From NCBI GenBank assembly GCA_020848695.1, contig JADLHT010000015.1:1-64000 (forward strand): a stretch of DNA of 64,000 nt, in the 5' to 3' direction. The DNA is from Saprospiraceae bacterium. GTDB taxonomy: Bacteria; Bacteroidota; Bacteroidia; Chitinophagales; Saprospiraceae. This document shows positions 1 to 8,591 of the stretch, in pieces; position 1 is the first letter of the stretch, and every line of letters begins with the position of its first letter. Position numbers and translations under genes: made by a program. The notes beneath the pieces are model-generated. The model was given only the letters and a program-made list of their open reading frames with translations, was not told where the DNA came from and searched no databases.

Positions 1-1
1 T

Positions 2-1852
2 AAACAAAATGATCATATACTCGGAAAATTTGAATATAATAAATTACCTATCGAATTAGGTCCCTTTAAGGGTGATTGCACAACTGAATATTATTTTTCA
101 GTATATGATTGCTTGAATGAAAGATGTGCAGCAAAAGCAAGTTTAGGAAAAGTATGCTGTGAACAATCCGGAGGAGATTGTGAAATATCCAATTTGAAGT
201 ATGAAAAAACACCTTGCAATGATCATCAGGAATTCTACATCTATTTTAATTTTTTACATAAGAATACCTCAGAATGCTTCAGCGTAAAAGGCAATGGCAT
301 TGACTATGGAAAATTCAAGTATGCAGATCTGCCCATTAAAATAGGTCCTTTAAAAGGAAACTGTGAAACAGAGTATGAATTTGTTTTTACAGATTGCATC
401 AATGAAAAATGTCATTTGGTAAAAGAAGTCGGCAAAGTATGTTGTGAAACACACAGTGAAGACTGTCGTTTGTCAGAACTAAAAATTGAAAAAACCAAAT
501 GCGAAGCAGATAAAACTTTCTTTGCAATTCTGAATTTCGATCATAAAAATAATTCAGATTGCTTTATAGTCAGCGGCAATGGAATACAGTACGGACGATT
601 TCTATATAGCCAATTACCGGTAAAGATCGGTCCGTTAAAAGCAAACTGTGAAACGGAATACGAATTTGTAGTTCGGGATTGTGAAAATGAAAAATGTGTG
701 TCCAAAGGTCTCTTAGGCAAAGTATGTTGTGAAGATTCTAAACTCTGCGAATTGAGTAATCTTGAACTTGGACGAACAGAATGTAACGCCGAAGGATTCT
801 TTAGTATTAAGCTAAACTTTAAGTATAAAAATGTTTCAGAATGTTTTGTTGTAAGGCAAAACAACAATGTATTGGGCAAATTTAAATATTCTCAATTGCC
901 ATTAACTCTCGGAAAATTCAAAGGTGATTGTACAACTAACTATCTATTCACAATTACTGACTGCCTGAGTGAAAGGTGCGGTATTCGAAAAGAACTTGGA
1001 AGAGTGTGCTGTAAGCCGATTTCTTCGACTTGTTCATTAACAGATCTAAAATTTGAAAAAACTTCTTGTAACGAAAACAAGGAGGTTTATTTAGTAATAA
1101 ATTTTAATTCTAAGAATACTTCAGATTGCTTTACGGTAAATGGAAATGGACATAACTATGGAACTTTCCAATATAAAGATTTACCGGTAAAAATTGGTCC
1201 GCTTAAAGCCAATTGCGAAACCAAGTATGAATTGGTAATTCGTGATAGTAAAAATGAAAGATGTGTTTTAGAAAAAGAAATAGGAGTCCTTTGTTGCGAC
1301 AGGCTTTCAGGAGCTTGTGAAATTTCAAATCTGATCGTAAAACCTCTGGAATGTACCGGTAAATCTATGTATGCAATATCTTTAAATTTTAATCATACCG
1401 GAACAAAAGGAATTGGCTTTGATCTATTCGATGCAAGTGGAAAGAACATCGGATTTTATTCCTACAGGACTCTCCCACTGACTATAAAAGAATTTAAAGC
1501 TTCTGGAAACGATACAGATTATTTAAAAGTTTGTGAAAATGATAATGAAAAATGTTGTGCAGAAGTAAAGTTTGATGCATTAAAATGCCTAACCGCTTTT
1601 CCGGGAAACTTCAGTCTTGATCTTGTAGAGATTCGTTATGCTAATGATCACTTAATAATTTGGTCACCCAATCCATTTCCGGAAAAATTTTATTACTATG
1701 TTTCAGATGCAAGCGGCAAAGATCAGCTTCTCCATGAAGTATTTAGGGACAAAAATCAAATTGGACTGAATACAGGTACCCTACTGAACGGAATTTATTT
1801 GATTAAACTACAAGACCAATTTAGAATTCAAAACTTGAAATACATTAAGTAG
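2..1852 (+). CDS. Partial Cys-rich tandem-repeat secreted protein with T9SS sorting domain
   Basis: The reading frame is open at the left edge, so the N-terminus and any signal peptide lie outside. What is visible is one partial and five further units of about 95 residues (86 for the last), each with a conserved Cys pattern and motifs such as GNGxxYGxFxYxxLP, KIGPLK, CETEYEF and a closing LGKVCC. The last unit has lost several cysteines. The final ~80 residues (from about SPNPFPEKF) look like a T9SS type A C-terminal domain: a short Ig-like strand pattern ending NGIYLIKL...LKYIK. This suggests export across the outer membrane and surface attachment or release. The paired cysteines suggest disulfide-stabilised beta modules. 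I do not recognise the repeat family; an adhesin or matrix role is inference. A hairpin terminator follows directly. Confidence 0.85.
   Translation, partial: KQNDHILGKFEYNKLPIELGPFKGDCTTEYYFSVYDCLNERCAAKASLGKVCCEQSGGDCEISNLKYEKTPCNDHQEFYIYFNFLHKNTSECFSVKGNGIDYGKFKYADLPIKIGPLKGNCETEYEFVFTDCINEKCHLVKEVGKVCCETHSEDCRLSELKIEKTKCEADKTFFAILNFDHKNNSDCFIVSGNGIQYGRFLYSQLPVKIGPLKANCETEYEFVVRDCENEKCVSKGLLGKVCCEDSKLCELSNLELGRTECNAEGFFSIKLNFKYKNVSECFVVRQNNNVLGKFKYSQLPLTLGKFKGDCTTNYLFTITDCLSERCGIRKELGRVCCKPISSTCSLTDLKFEKTSCNENKEVYLVINFNSKNTSDCFTVNGNGHNYGTFQYKDLPVKIGPLKANCETKYELVIRDSKNERCVLEKEIGVLCCDRLSGACEISNLIVKPLECTGKSMYAISLNFNHTGTKGIGFDLFDASGKNIGFYSYRTLPLTIKEFKASGNDTDYLKVCENDNEKCCAEVKFDALKCLTAFPGNFSLDLVEIRYANDHLIIWSPNPFPEKFYYYVSDASGKDQLLHEVFRDKNQIGLNTGTLLNGIYLIKLQDQFRIQNLKYIK
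155..1555 (+). repeat. Five tandem coding repeats of ~285 bp (95 aa), Cys-rich
   Basis: The Cys-Cys pair that closes each unit is encoded at 155, 440, 725, 1007, 1292 and 1550, giving periods of 285, 285, 282, 285 and 258 bases. Units 1 and 2 are closest to each other (shared GNGI.YG, KIGPLK.NCETEYEFV); unit 4 shares KIGPLKANCET with unit 2. Unit 5 is degenerate and shorter and leads into the sorting domain. A further partial unit lies before 155. Confidence 0.9.
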
Positions 1853-1873
1853 TAAAAATAAAAGTAAACTGAT

Positions 1874-1909
1874 AAGCGTTTGTGCATCCATTGCATAAAC
1901 GCTTTTTTT
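1874..1909 (+). terminator. Rho-independent terminator
   Basis: A 13-base arm (1874-1886) pairs with 1892-1904 with one G-U pair and a 5-base loop, and is followed by a run of seven T (1903-1909). It ends the repeat-protein gene just before the convergent 3' end of the next gene. Confidence 0.85.
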
Positions 1910-3665
1910 ATTGCAATCCTAATTGTTTAAGAAATTCATCATCAAACTTCTCACCCATACTGATTGCTTTATGTACATCTGAAACAGCTTCTGAATTTCT
2001 TCCTGAATTAAACAATAATTGGGCACGCAATTTGTAGTTGGCTGATTGATTTGGAAATGCTTTAATCACCATATCTAAGTCTTGTATTGCCGCAGTATAA
2101 TTTTGAATTTTCTGATACAAAGAAGCCCTGAATGAAAACATCTGAATGTCTTGAGGAGTTTTTGACAAATAAAAACTTAGATCCTTAATTGCTTCCTCAT
2201 TTCTCTGAGCAAGCGAATATATATATGCTCGGTTTTTATAAACTACAGGCTCTTTATGGTTGATTATCATTGCTTTTTCAATAAATTGGGTTGCCTGTAA
2301 TATATTATTTCTTCTAGATTCAATAATCCCTAAATTAATCAATGATTGATAATCCGTTGAATTCAAGTGAAAGGCTTTTAGAAACGAGGGATACGCTGCC
2401 GGATCGTTATTTGCGTTCATCATGTAATACACGCCAAGATTATAATAAGCAACTGAACATTTTGGATATTCCGAAATTACATTTTCCCATAGATTGATTT
2501 CATTATTCCAGATCTTAACCCTCTTTTTAGATTCAATCGCCAATAATACAAATGGAAGAAAAGAAATTATCATTAAATAATTTCGAACCTTTAATTTGTT
2601 GATCCATTGATAATAGAAAGTAATGATTGTAAAAAATAATCCAATATAAGCAATATAAGTGTATCGCTCTGCAATGATTGCAAATCCAAAACTCTTCCAT
2701 TGCAGCATTAAAAAAATAGTAATTCCAAAAAACAGAATACCAAATAATAGATGTTTAAATTTTTTCCTAAAGTAAACAGAAAATATTAAAAGCCCAACCA
2801 CAAGTATTTGAGAAAGTAAATAAGCTATATTAAAATCTGATTTTTCCGGAAGTAAATGAAGTGCTGATAAATGAATGGGAATAAAAAGTTTCTTCAAATA
2901 TAAAAACAGCGAATGTCCGATTAATAAAATTCGTTCAGTGAAACTATACTGAATACCGTTTGCCAACACCTCAGATTGGGCATCAATTGTAATAAACCCA
3001 ATCAAAATAGAAATAATAAAATAATGAATTTTACTAGTAAATTGTCTGATTTCAAATTTTTGATCCTTATACCAATCTAACAGAAGCAATACTATTGGAA
3101 GGCTAAGTGCTGCGGGTTTGCTTAATGCCGAAATCAAGAATAAGACAAAGCTAATCAAGGAATATTTGAAGCTCGAAGCGCAACTCTTTGACTTCAAATA
3201 GAATATTAAAGCTGATAAATAAAAAAAGGAAAACAGCACATCTTTGAGCGAAGAAACCCAGGCTATAGACTCGACATGCATAGGATGAATTGCGAAGGCC
3301 GCCGATACCCAAATTGAAATAAAATGATTATTACAAATTAAATAAACCAAGTAAAAACAAAGTAATGTGTTCAATAAATGAATAATCAGGATTGTAAGTT
3401 GATAATCACAAGGATTCTGTCCAACAAATTTATTAATCAGTGCATAAGTTATCATTGTTACAGGATGATAATTTCCAACATAATAATTTTTGCTGAAATA
3501 ATGCGGAATACTCTGTTTCAATTCTGAAGTCAGCATTTTGTTGGTTTGAATATAATCGCGATCATCCCAGACAAACTGAGAATTTTTATCCGGATAATAA
3601 ATCCAAAATGTGGTTATTAGGATAAGACCTAAGATCAATGTGTTTATTGCAATTTCTTTACTCAT
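1908..3665 (-). CDS. TMTC-like polytopic glycosyltransferase with C-terminal TPRs
   Basis: The first ~390 residues are polytopic (about ten hydrophobic segments) and begin with a luminal-type WDDRDYI motif at residues 33-39, the acidic pair expected of GT-C enzymes of the PMT/TMTC group. HPMHVESIAW and KDVLF motifs follow, as in bacterial TMTC-like proteins. Residues ~395-570 are about five TPR units. In this family the membrane part is thought to transfer a sugar from a polyprenyl-phosphate donor; the acceptor is unknown. I prefer the start giving MSKEIAIN at 3665; an in-frame ATG at 3686 would add seven polar residues. It converges on the upstream repeat protein and diverges from the Omp28-type gene. 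Confidence 0.8.
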   Translation of the reverse strand: MSKEIAINTLILGLILITTFWIYYPDKNSQFVWDDRDYIQTNKMLTSELKQSIPHYFSKNYYVGNYHPVTMITYALINKFVGQNPCDYQLTILIIHLLNTLLCFYLVYLICNNHFISIWVSAAFAIHPMHVESIAWVSSLKDVLFSFFYLSALIFYLKSKSCASSFKYSLISFVLFLISALSKPAALSLPIVLLLLDWYKDQKFEIRQFTSKIHYFIISILIGFITIDAQSEVLANGIQYSFTERILLIGHSLFLYLKKLFIPIHLSALHLLPEKSDFNIAYLLSQILVVGLLIFSVYFRKKFKHLLFGILFFGITIFLMLQWKSFGFAIIAERYTYIAYIGLFFTIITFYYQWINKLKVRNYLMIISFLPFVLLAIESKKRVKIWNNEINLWENVISEYPKCSVAYYNLGVYYMMNANNDPAAYPSFLKAFHLNSTDYQSLINLGIIESRRNNILQATQFIEKAMIINHKEPVVYKNRAYIYSLAQRNEEAIKDLSFYLSKTPQDIQMFSFRASLYQKIQNYTAAIQDLDMVIKAFPNQSANYKLRAQLLFNSGRNSEAVSDVHKAISMGEKFDDEFLKQLGLQ

Positions 3666-3829
3666 CTTATAAGTTGCAAAATACAATAGTATATTTTCTC
3701 ATAGGAATTTAATGCTTGATTTCTGATATAATATTCTGAAATTACTCATAATAAGTAAATTATTTAGAACAATATTCTGCTACTGAATTTGATCAAAGTG
3801 TACTTTATCATTTATTCAACATTTGTGCG

Positions 3830-3837
3830 TAACTTCG
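3830..3837 (+). promoter_or_regulatory. Candidate -7 box TAACTTCG for the Omp28-type gene
   Basis: TAACTTCG is a one-base variant of the Bacteroidota TAnnTTTG box, 27 bases before the ATG at 3865. The same TAACTTCG occurs before recF. No good TTTG is found 19 bases upstream (TTTA at 3804 is 22 away), so this is a partial match. Confidence 0.4.
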
Positions 3838-3864
3838 CAATATTATTTAACAAATTAAAAAAGT

Positions 3865-5919
3865 ATGAAAAGAAATTTACAAATTTTATTTTTTACAATA
3901 TCTTTTTTTGGATTAAATGCTCAAGCTTTCAATTTTCAAGACGATATTGAATCATATCCTGACGGTTCCTACGTTGGGGCCAATTCTACAAATTGGACTG
4001 TTTGGTCCGGAGCTGCCGGAGAAGGTACAGCAGAAGATGCAACGGTAACTACGGAACAGGCAAAATCCGGAAAGCAATCTATCAAGTTGGAGGCAGGAAG
4101 CGCAAGCAGTGGTCCAATGGATTTAGTACTGCCATTTGGAGGTGAGAAAAATCTTGGAACGATGAAATACAGCATGTGGGTTTATGTAACTGCTGATAAT
4201 TCTGCTTATTTCAATTTTCAGGCAAAGGCTACGATTGGTACAACCTGGGCTTTGGATAATTACTTTACCGGAGCAGGGAAATTTATTGCAACTTTAGGTT
4301 CTGCTGCAAACGGACCAATTTGTGAAGTCGATTTTGAATTTGAGAAGTGGAATAAATATGAATTGGTCGCTAACTTAACTACCAATGATTGGGAGATTTT
4401 TTTAAATGATGTGTCTGTCGTAAAATTCAGCAATCCGAATAATACGATTGCTTCGATTGATTTATTTCCACTTTTCGGAACTGAATATTCAAGCACTTCT
4501 TCATTATGGTACGTTGATGATGTAAGTGCAGAATTCATACCATATACGCTTAAACCGAGGGATGCCGGTGCCGTTACCTTAAATTATAAATCTAAGTTTC
4601 TAGCGGATCAATCGGCGGCAGGTAGTTTGCTAATAAGAAATCTAGGTCTAGCTGCAATTACTTCTTTAGATCTAAGTTGCAAGGTTGACAATGGGACACC
4701 ACAGAATGTTAATCTTACCAATCTAAACATTAATTCTTTAGGTTTTGCCACCATCAATCTTCCAGCTGTTATTTATAAAGCCGGAAATTCTACCCTTTCA
4801 TGTTCTATTAATAATGTAAACGGCAGTCCGGATGATGATATTAGCAATAACATCAAAAATAGTGATTTGCTTGGAATAGTACCAGCCCCATACAAACATT
4901 TGGTAACCGAAGAAGCAACAGGGACCTGGTGTCAATGGTGTCCGAGAGGAGCAGTTTTTTTGGACTCAATGAACAAAACTTATCCTGATCATTTTGTCGG
5001 CATTGCTGTTCATAATGCAGACCCTATGGTAATTCCGGCGTATGACGCTTGGCTAGGAACCTTTCCCGGCTTCCCTGGATATCCAAGTATTGTAAATGAT
5101 AGAAAACAATTGTCTGATCCTTTAAATCTGGAAGCTGATTTTTATACACATATTGTTACACCAACACCTGTGATTTTGACAAATGGAGCACGTTACAATC
5201 CTGCTACACGCGAATTGGAAGTTTCGGTTAAAGGAGATTTTATTGAAGACATTAGCGGTGATTATCGATTTAACCTAGTTGTTATTGAAAATGGAGTAAA
5301 ATTTCCAGGAACGGGCTACAGACAGGTGAATGCTTATGCTGGTGGTAGCCGTGGAGTAATGGGAGGATATGAAAAACTACCAAATCCGGTGCCAGCAAGC
5401 AGGATGACATATAATCATGTTGCAAGAGCAATATTTGATGATGTTGTAGGACTGGAAGGATATCTCCCAAGTACAATTAAAAAAGGATCAAACTATTACA
5501 TCAACTATTCTTTGCAATTAGCCGATAGCTTTAAAGCTGAAAATATCGAACTGGTTGGTTTGTTGTTTGGACCAAATGGAGAAATTGTTAATGCTACAGA
5601 AACAAGCATTGCTGAAGCTGAAAAAAATGGATATTACAGCAGTGTATCAGATCCAAGACCGGTATTCAATCATGCTAAAATAAGTCCAAATCCAAGCGAT
5701 GAATTTGCAAATATTGAATTGGATATACTTACTTCTTCAGAGGTAAGAATACAAATATTAGATTTAAACGGCAAAGAACTTATTTCAAAAAATTACGGAA
5801 AATTAAATGGCAGTGTTATACTTCCAATTAATACACTTGGATTTGAAACAGGAACATATTTTATCAAAATTTATGCTAATCATACAATTAGAACTCAAAA
5901 ACTAGTAGTAACCCATTAG
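3865..5919 (+). CDS. Omp28-related secreted protein with T9SS type A sorting domain
   Basis: Residues 1-21 form a Sec signal peptide ending LNAQA. Residues ~25-225 resemble a laminin-G/concanavalin-like module (strands with SMWVYV and WYVDDVSAEF). Residues ~340-600 match the Omp28-related family, with a thioredoxin-like CxxC (WCQWCPRG, Cys356 and Cys359). The last ~75 residues (from SPNPSDEF) are a T9SS type A sorting domain with TGTYFIKIY near the end. The protein is therefore predicted to be exported to the cell surface. The CxxC pair suggests a thiol redox or disulfide role, but Omp28 proteins have no settled function. It is a single gene bounded by a good terminator. Confidence 0.88.
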   Translation: MKRNLQILFFTISFFGLNAQAFNFQDDIESYPDGSYVGANSTNWTVWSGAAGEGTAEDATVTTEQAKSGKQSIKLEAGSASSGPMDLVLPFGGEKNLGTMKYSMWVYVTADNSAYFNFQAKATIGTTWALDNYFTGAGKFIATLGSAANGPICEVDFEFEKWNKYELVANLTTNDWEIFLNDVSVVKFSNPNNTIASIDLFPLFGTEYSSTSSLWYVDDVSAEFIPYTLKPRDAGAVTLNYKSKFLADQSAAGSLLIRNLGLAAITSLDLSCKVDNGTPQNVNLTNLNINSLGFATINLPAVIYKAGNSTLSCSINNVNGSPDDDISNNIKNSDLLGIVPAPYKHLVTEEATGTWCQWCPRGAVFLDSMNKTYPDHFVGIAVHNADPMVIPAYDAWLGTFPGFPGYPSIVNDRKQLSDPLNLEADFYTHIVTPTPVILTNGARYNPATRELEVSVKGDFIEDISGDYRFNLVVIENGVKFPGTGYRQVNAYAGGSRGVMGGYEKLPNPVPASRMTYNHVARAIFDDVVGLEGYLPSTIKKGSNYYINYSLQLADSFKAENIELVGLLFGPNGEIVNATETSIAEAEKNGYYSSVSDPRPVFNHAKISPNPSDEFANIELDILTSSEVRIQILDLNGKELISKNYGKLNGSVILPINTLGFETGTYFIKIYANHTIRTQKLVVTH

Positions 5920-5942
5920 CAATTTAATCTATAGTTAAAATA

Positions 5943-5978
5943 AAGGAAGTATCATTCAAAAGTTACTTCCTTTTTTTT
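5943..5978 (+). terminator. Rho-independent terminator
   Basis: A perfect 9-base stem (AAGGAAGTA at 5943-5951 with TACTTCCTT at 5964-5972) has a 12-base loop and runs into eight T (5971-5978). It separates the Omp28-type gene from the aminotransferase. Confidence 0.85.
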
Positions 5979-6005
5979 ATCATATTTGCGCCAAATTTAT
6001 ACTAA

Positions 6006-7208
6006 ATGAGTCAATTTAAGCTTTCAAATCGTGTTGAACAGCTCAATGAATCTGCTACCCTCAAAATGGCACAAAAAGCCCGAGAGTTAAGCTCAAAAGG
6101 TATAGACATCATTAATCTTAGCCTTGGAGAACCCGATTTCGATACACCTGATTTTATAAAATCTGCAGCCAAGTTAGCCTTAGACAAGGGCAACACAAAA
6201 TACACACCGGTTGCCGGAACTTTAGCCTTAAGAGAAGCTATTAGCCATAAGTTTAAAGTTGAGAATCAGTTACTATATTCATCAGATGAAATTATCGTAT
6301 CGAATGGAGCTAAACAGTGTTTAGCAAACCTATGTCAAGCCTTGCTGGACGATGAAAATGATGAAGTAATTTTATTGGCTCCTTACTGGGTCTCATATTA
6401 TGAAATAATAAAACTAGCCGGTGGCAAGCCGATAATAGTAAACTCAAAGGTTGAAGAAAATTACAAACCCCGTCTCAGTGATTTGCAAAAAGTATTGACA
6501 GAAAAAACTAAAATGTTGATTTTTTCAAGTCCTTGCAACCCAACAGGTACAGTTTTCAATCAAAAGGATTTAGAAGCTATTTCAGAGTTATTAAATGCAT
6601 TTCCTGATGTATTGATAGTTGCTGATGAAATTTATGAACACATTATTTTTGATCAGAAACATTTCAGTATTGGTTCAATTGAAGGATTAAGATCTAGAAC
6701 CGCAACCATTAATGGATTTTCAAAGGCGTTTAGTATGACCGGATGGAGATTAGGATATATGGGCGCACCAAAACAAATTACGCAAGCATGTATTAAAATA
6801 CAAGGGCAGTTTACATCTGGAGCAGCCGCATTTACCCAGCAAGCTGGCATTGTAGCCTTACAAACAGAACTGGCAGAAACCCTAAAGATGCAAGATATCT
6901 TTAAGAAAAGAAGAAATACGCTGCTAGATGAAATGTCTAAGATCAGTGAATGGAAGTGTAACAAACCTGAAGGTGCATTTTATTTGTTGCCTAATGTATC
7001 AAACAGTTTTAAAAAGAAGCACAACAATCAGGTGATTAATAATTCGGAAGACCTTGCAATGTACATCTTGAACGAAGCACATGTAGCCTTAGTCTCAGGA
7101 GAGGCTTTTGGAGCTCCCGACTGTCTTCGAATATCTTATTCCGTTTCTGAAGAAAAAATTACTGAAGCTGTAAAAAGAATTAAAAATTCTTTGGAAAAAT
7201 TATCCTGA
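6006..7208 (+). CDS. Class I/II PLP-dependent aminotransferase (aspartate/prephenate type)
   Basis: A full-length 400-residue fold-type I aminotransferase. It shows SLGEPDFDTP near residue 40, the SPCNPTG motif, DEIYEH, and the PLP lysine at Lys240 in FSKAFSMTGWRLGY. This is the AspB/aspartate aminotransferase group that in Bacteroidota often also acts on prephenate; the exact substrate cannot be read from sequence. The ATG is preceded by CATATTTGCG at 5981, close to the phylum's -7 consensus. It stands alone, between a terminator and a convergent gene only 11 bases away. Confidence 0.9.
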   Translation: MSQFKLSNRVEQLNESATLKMAQKARELSSKGIDIINLSLGEPDFDTPDFIKSAAKLALDKGNTKYTPVAGTLALREAISHKFKVENQLLYSSDEIIVSNGAKQCLANLCQALLDDENDEVILLAPYWVSYYEIIKLAGGKPIIVNSKVEENYKPRLSDLQKVLTEKTKMLIFSSPCNPTGTVFNQKDLEAISELLNAFPDVLIVADEIYEHIIFDQKHFSIGSIEGLRSRTATINGFSKAFSMTGWRLGYMGAPKQITQACIKIQGQFTSGAAAFTQQAGIVALQTELAETLKMQDIFKKRRNTLLDEMSKISEWKCNKPEGAFYLLPNVSNSFKKKHNNQVINNSEDLAMYILNEAHVALVSGEAFGAPDCLRISYSVSEEKITEAVKRIKNSLEKLS

Positions 7209-7220
7209 TAAATGGATAAT
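7195..7220 (-). terminator. Possible minus-strand terminator in the convergent overlap
   Basis: Reading the minus strand, ATTATCC (7220-7214) and GGATAAT (7205-7199) form a perfect 7-base stem with an 8-base loop, followed by five T (7199-7195). The hairpin begins at the stop codon of the lipoprotein gene and its T tract lies in the last codons of the aminotransferase gene. Confidence 0.5.
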
Positions 7221-8587
7221 TATTCAACAATTTTATATCTATTGTTTCGCAATTCTACCATTTTTATATATTCGTTTTCATAGTAATCAATAGGATTTGA
7301 CGAGTCGGAAAATTTAGCTTTACGAATCGGATGAACTTCAAAATTAGTTTCTAAATACATAGCGTCAATCATAGATTCAGACATTTGAAAATCCATACCA
7401 GTTCTTCGTAAATTAACAATAGAATACTTCATTACATCATAGCCTTCTAATACGTCCTGAGAAGGAAATTCTCTATAATGTTCAAAATACCGTCTTTTAA
7501 AATCTTTAATATTTAAATTATCTTGATCAAAATAATTACTAATACTCAACCTTATGTTATATAAGTTTAGAAAATCAATTATATCTGATTTCATTTCCAG
7601 CCACTTGTACATTCCATAAATAATCACCTCTTTATTCTCTTTGGTTTCTTTATTTATTTTTTCTGACATTGCCCTTCGTATAAAATGATAAATATAATTC
7701 TCATCCTTACTGCTGGAAAAAGGAAGAATAAAAACTGTTGGCCCTTCATCTTTCAACAGTGGATAAATAACTGGATCAACTCCATTTGCAAGATCGGCTT
7801 CCTTCACAACCTTCTCGCTTATATCTTTATATTTCAGAGAGTCATTGAAATTCTTTGATTTAGATTCTTCTTCAGACTTTGAAATCAGTATAATATTATC
7901 AACAGGATAATGATTTCTGGCGTGTTGATTAATATTATTGTAATGAGCTGCCAAACCAGCTTTGGTTTGAATGTAGTAAGGATTATTGTCAGTAATAGAA
8001 GAACTGCTAACCCAAGGGCTGATAATGGAAGTCTCATGTTCTTTCGCCCAGTTTGCAGTATACTTTAGCGCTTCAACATTTTGAGGTCCTATAATTAAAT
8101 GTGGAGGCACCTGATTAAATTTTGCTAAAATTTCTGTTGCGTCAGTAACGGATTCACAGTCAAAAACATTGACAATTATTTTTTTACCAATCTCTTTCGA
8201 AAGTTCTTCTATCGCCATTCTCATACCTGCATAGAAGTGAACATAACGTATGCTTGAAAGATTAATTCTAACGGATGAAGAATCCTTTGTTTCTGTTTTA
8301 AAAGGAATAAGAGTTATAATTCTAAAAATATCAGCTTCTTTGGAAAATTTACTTTTGCTTTTTGTCTTGACTTCAGGTACAACCTCAGTTTGTTTATTAT
8401 ATTTTGATTTTGGAGTTGGGACTTTTTTTTCGGGAAAACTCCAGGCTACCGTATCTATTTTTACGGGAGTGCTGTCGCTGTGTTTTTTTGGCAGAGGATT
8501 ATTATTATTACTGGGCACAAAAACAGTTTTCCTTGTTGCACAACTAAGAAATAACAAGACAATAGAAATAAAATATAATTTTGACAT
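7220..8587 (-). CDS. Lipoprotein with periplasmic-binding-protein (PBP1/LivJ-like) fold
   Basis: With the ATG at 8587 the product starts MSKLYFISIVLLFLSC, a clear lipoprotein signal with Cys16, and lies 4 bases behind the guaA stop codon. A longer frame to 8701 would run through guaA and bury the signal, so I reject it. A Lys/Ser/Pro-rich linker (~20-85) leads to a domain with PBP type I features: HFYAGMRMAIEEL, LIIGPQNVEALKY and ISPWVSSSSI, as in branched-chain amino acid binding proteins and LpoA-type activators. No ABC transporter genes are nearby, so an envelope sensor or regulator is as likely as a transport role. Probably co-transcribed with guaA. Confidence 0.75.
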   Translation of the reverse strand: MSKLYFISIVLLFLSCATRKTVFVPSNNNNPLPKKHSDSTPVKIDTVAWSFPEKKVPTPKSKYNKQTEVVPEVKTKSKSKFSKEADIFRIITLIPFKTETKDSSSVRINLSSIRYVHFYAGMRMAIEELSKEIGKKIIVNVFDCESVTDATEILAKFNQVPPHLIIGPQNVEALKYTANWAKEHETSIISPWVSSSSITDNNPYYIQTKAGLAAHYNNINQHARNHYPVDNIILISKSEEESKSKNFNDSLKYKDISEKVVKEADLANGVDPVIYPLLKDEGPTVFILPFSSSKDENYIYHFIRRAMSEKINKETKENKEVIIYGMYKWLEMKSDIIDFLNLYNIRLSISNYFDQDNLNIKDFKRRYFEHYREFPSQDVLEGYDVMKYSIVNLRRTGMDFQMSESMIDAMYLETNFEVHPIRKAKFSDSSNPIDYYENEYIKMVELRNNRYKIVE

Positions 8588-8591
8588 TACA

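Noticed and set aside
541..879. A 112-codon frame on the minus strand inside the repeat protein gene
   Set aside because: It is antisense to the Cys-rich repeats, shows no domain, and reflects the complement of the repeated coding sequence.
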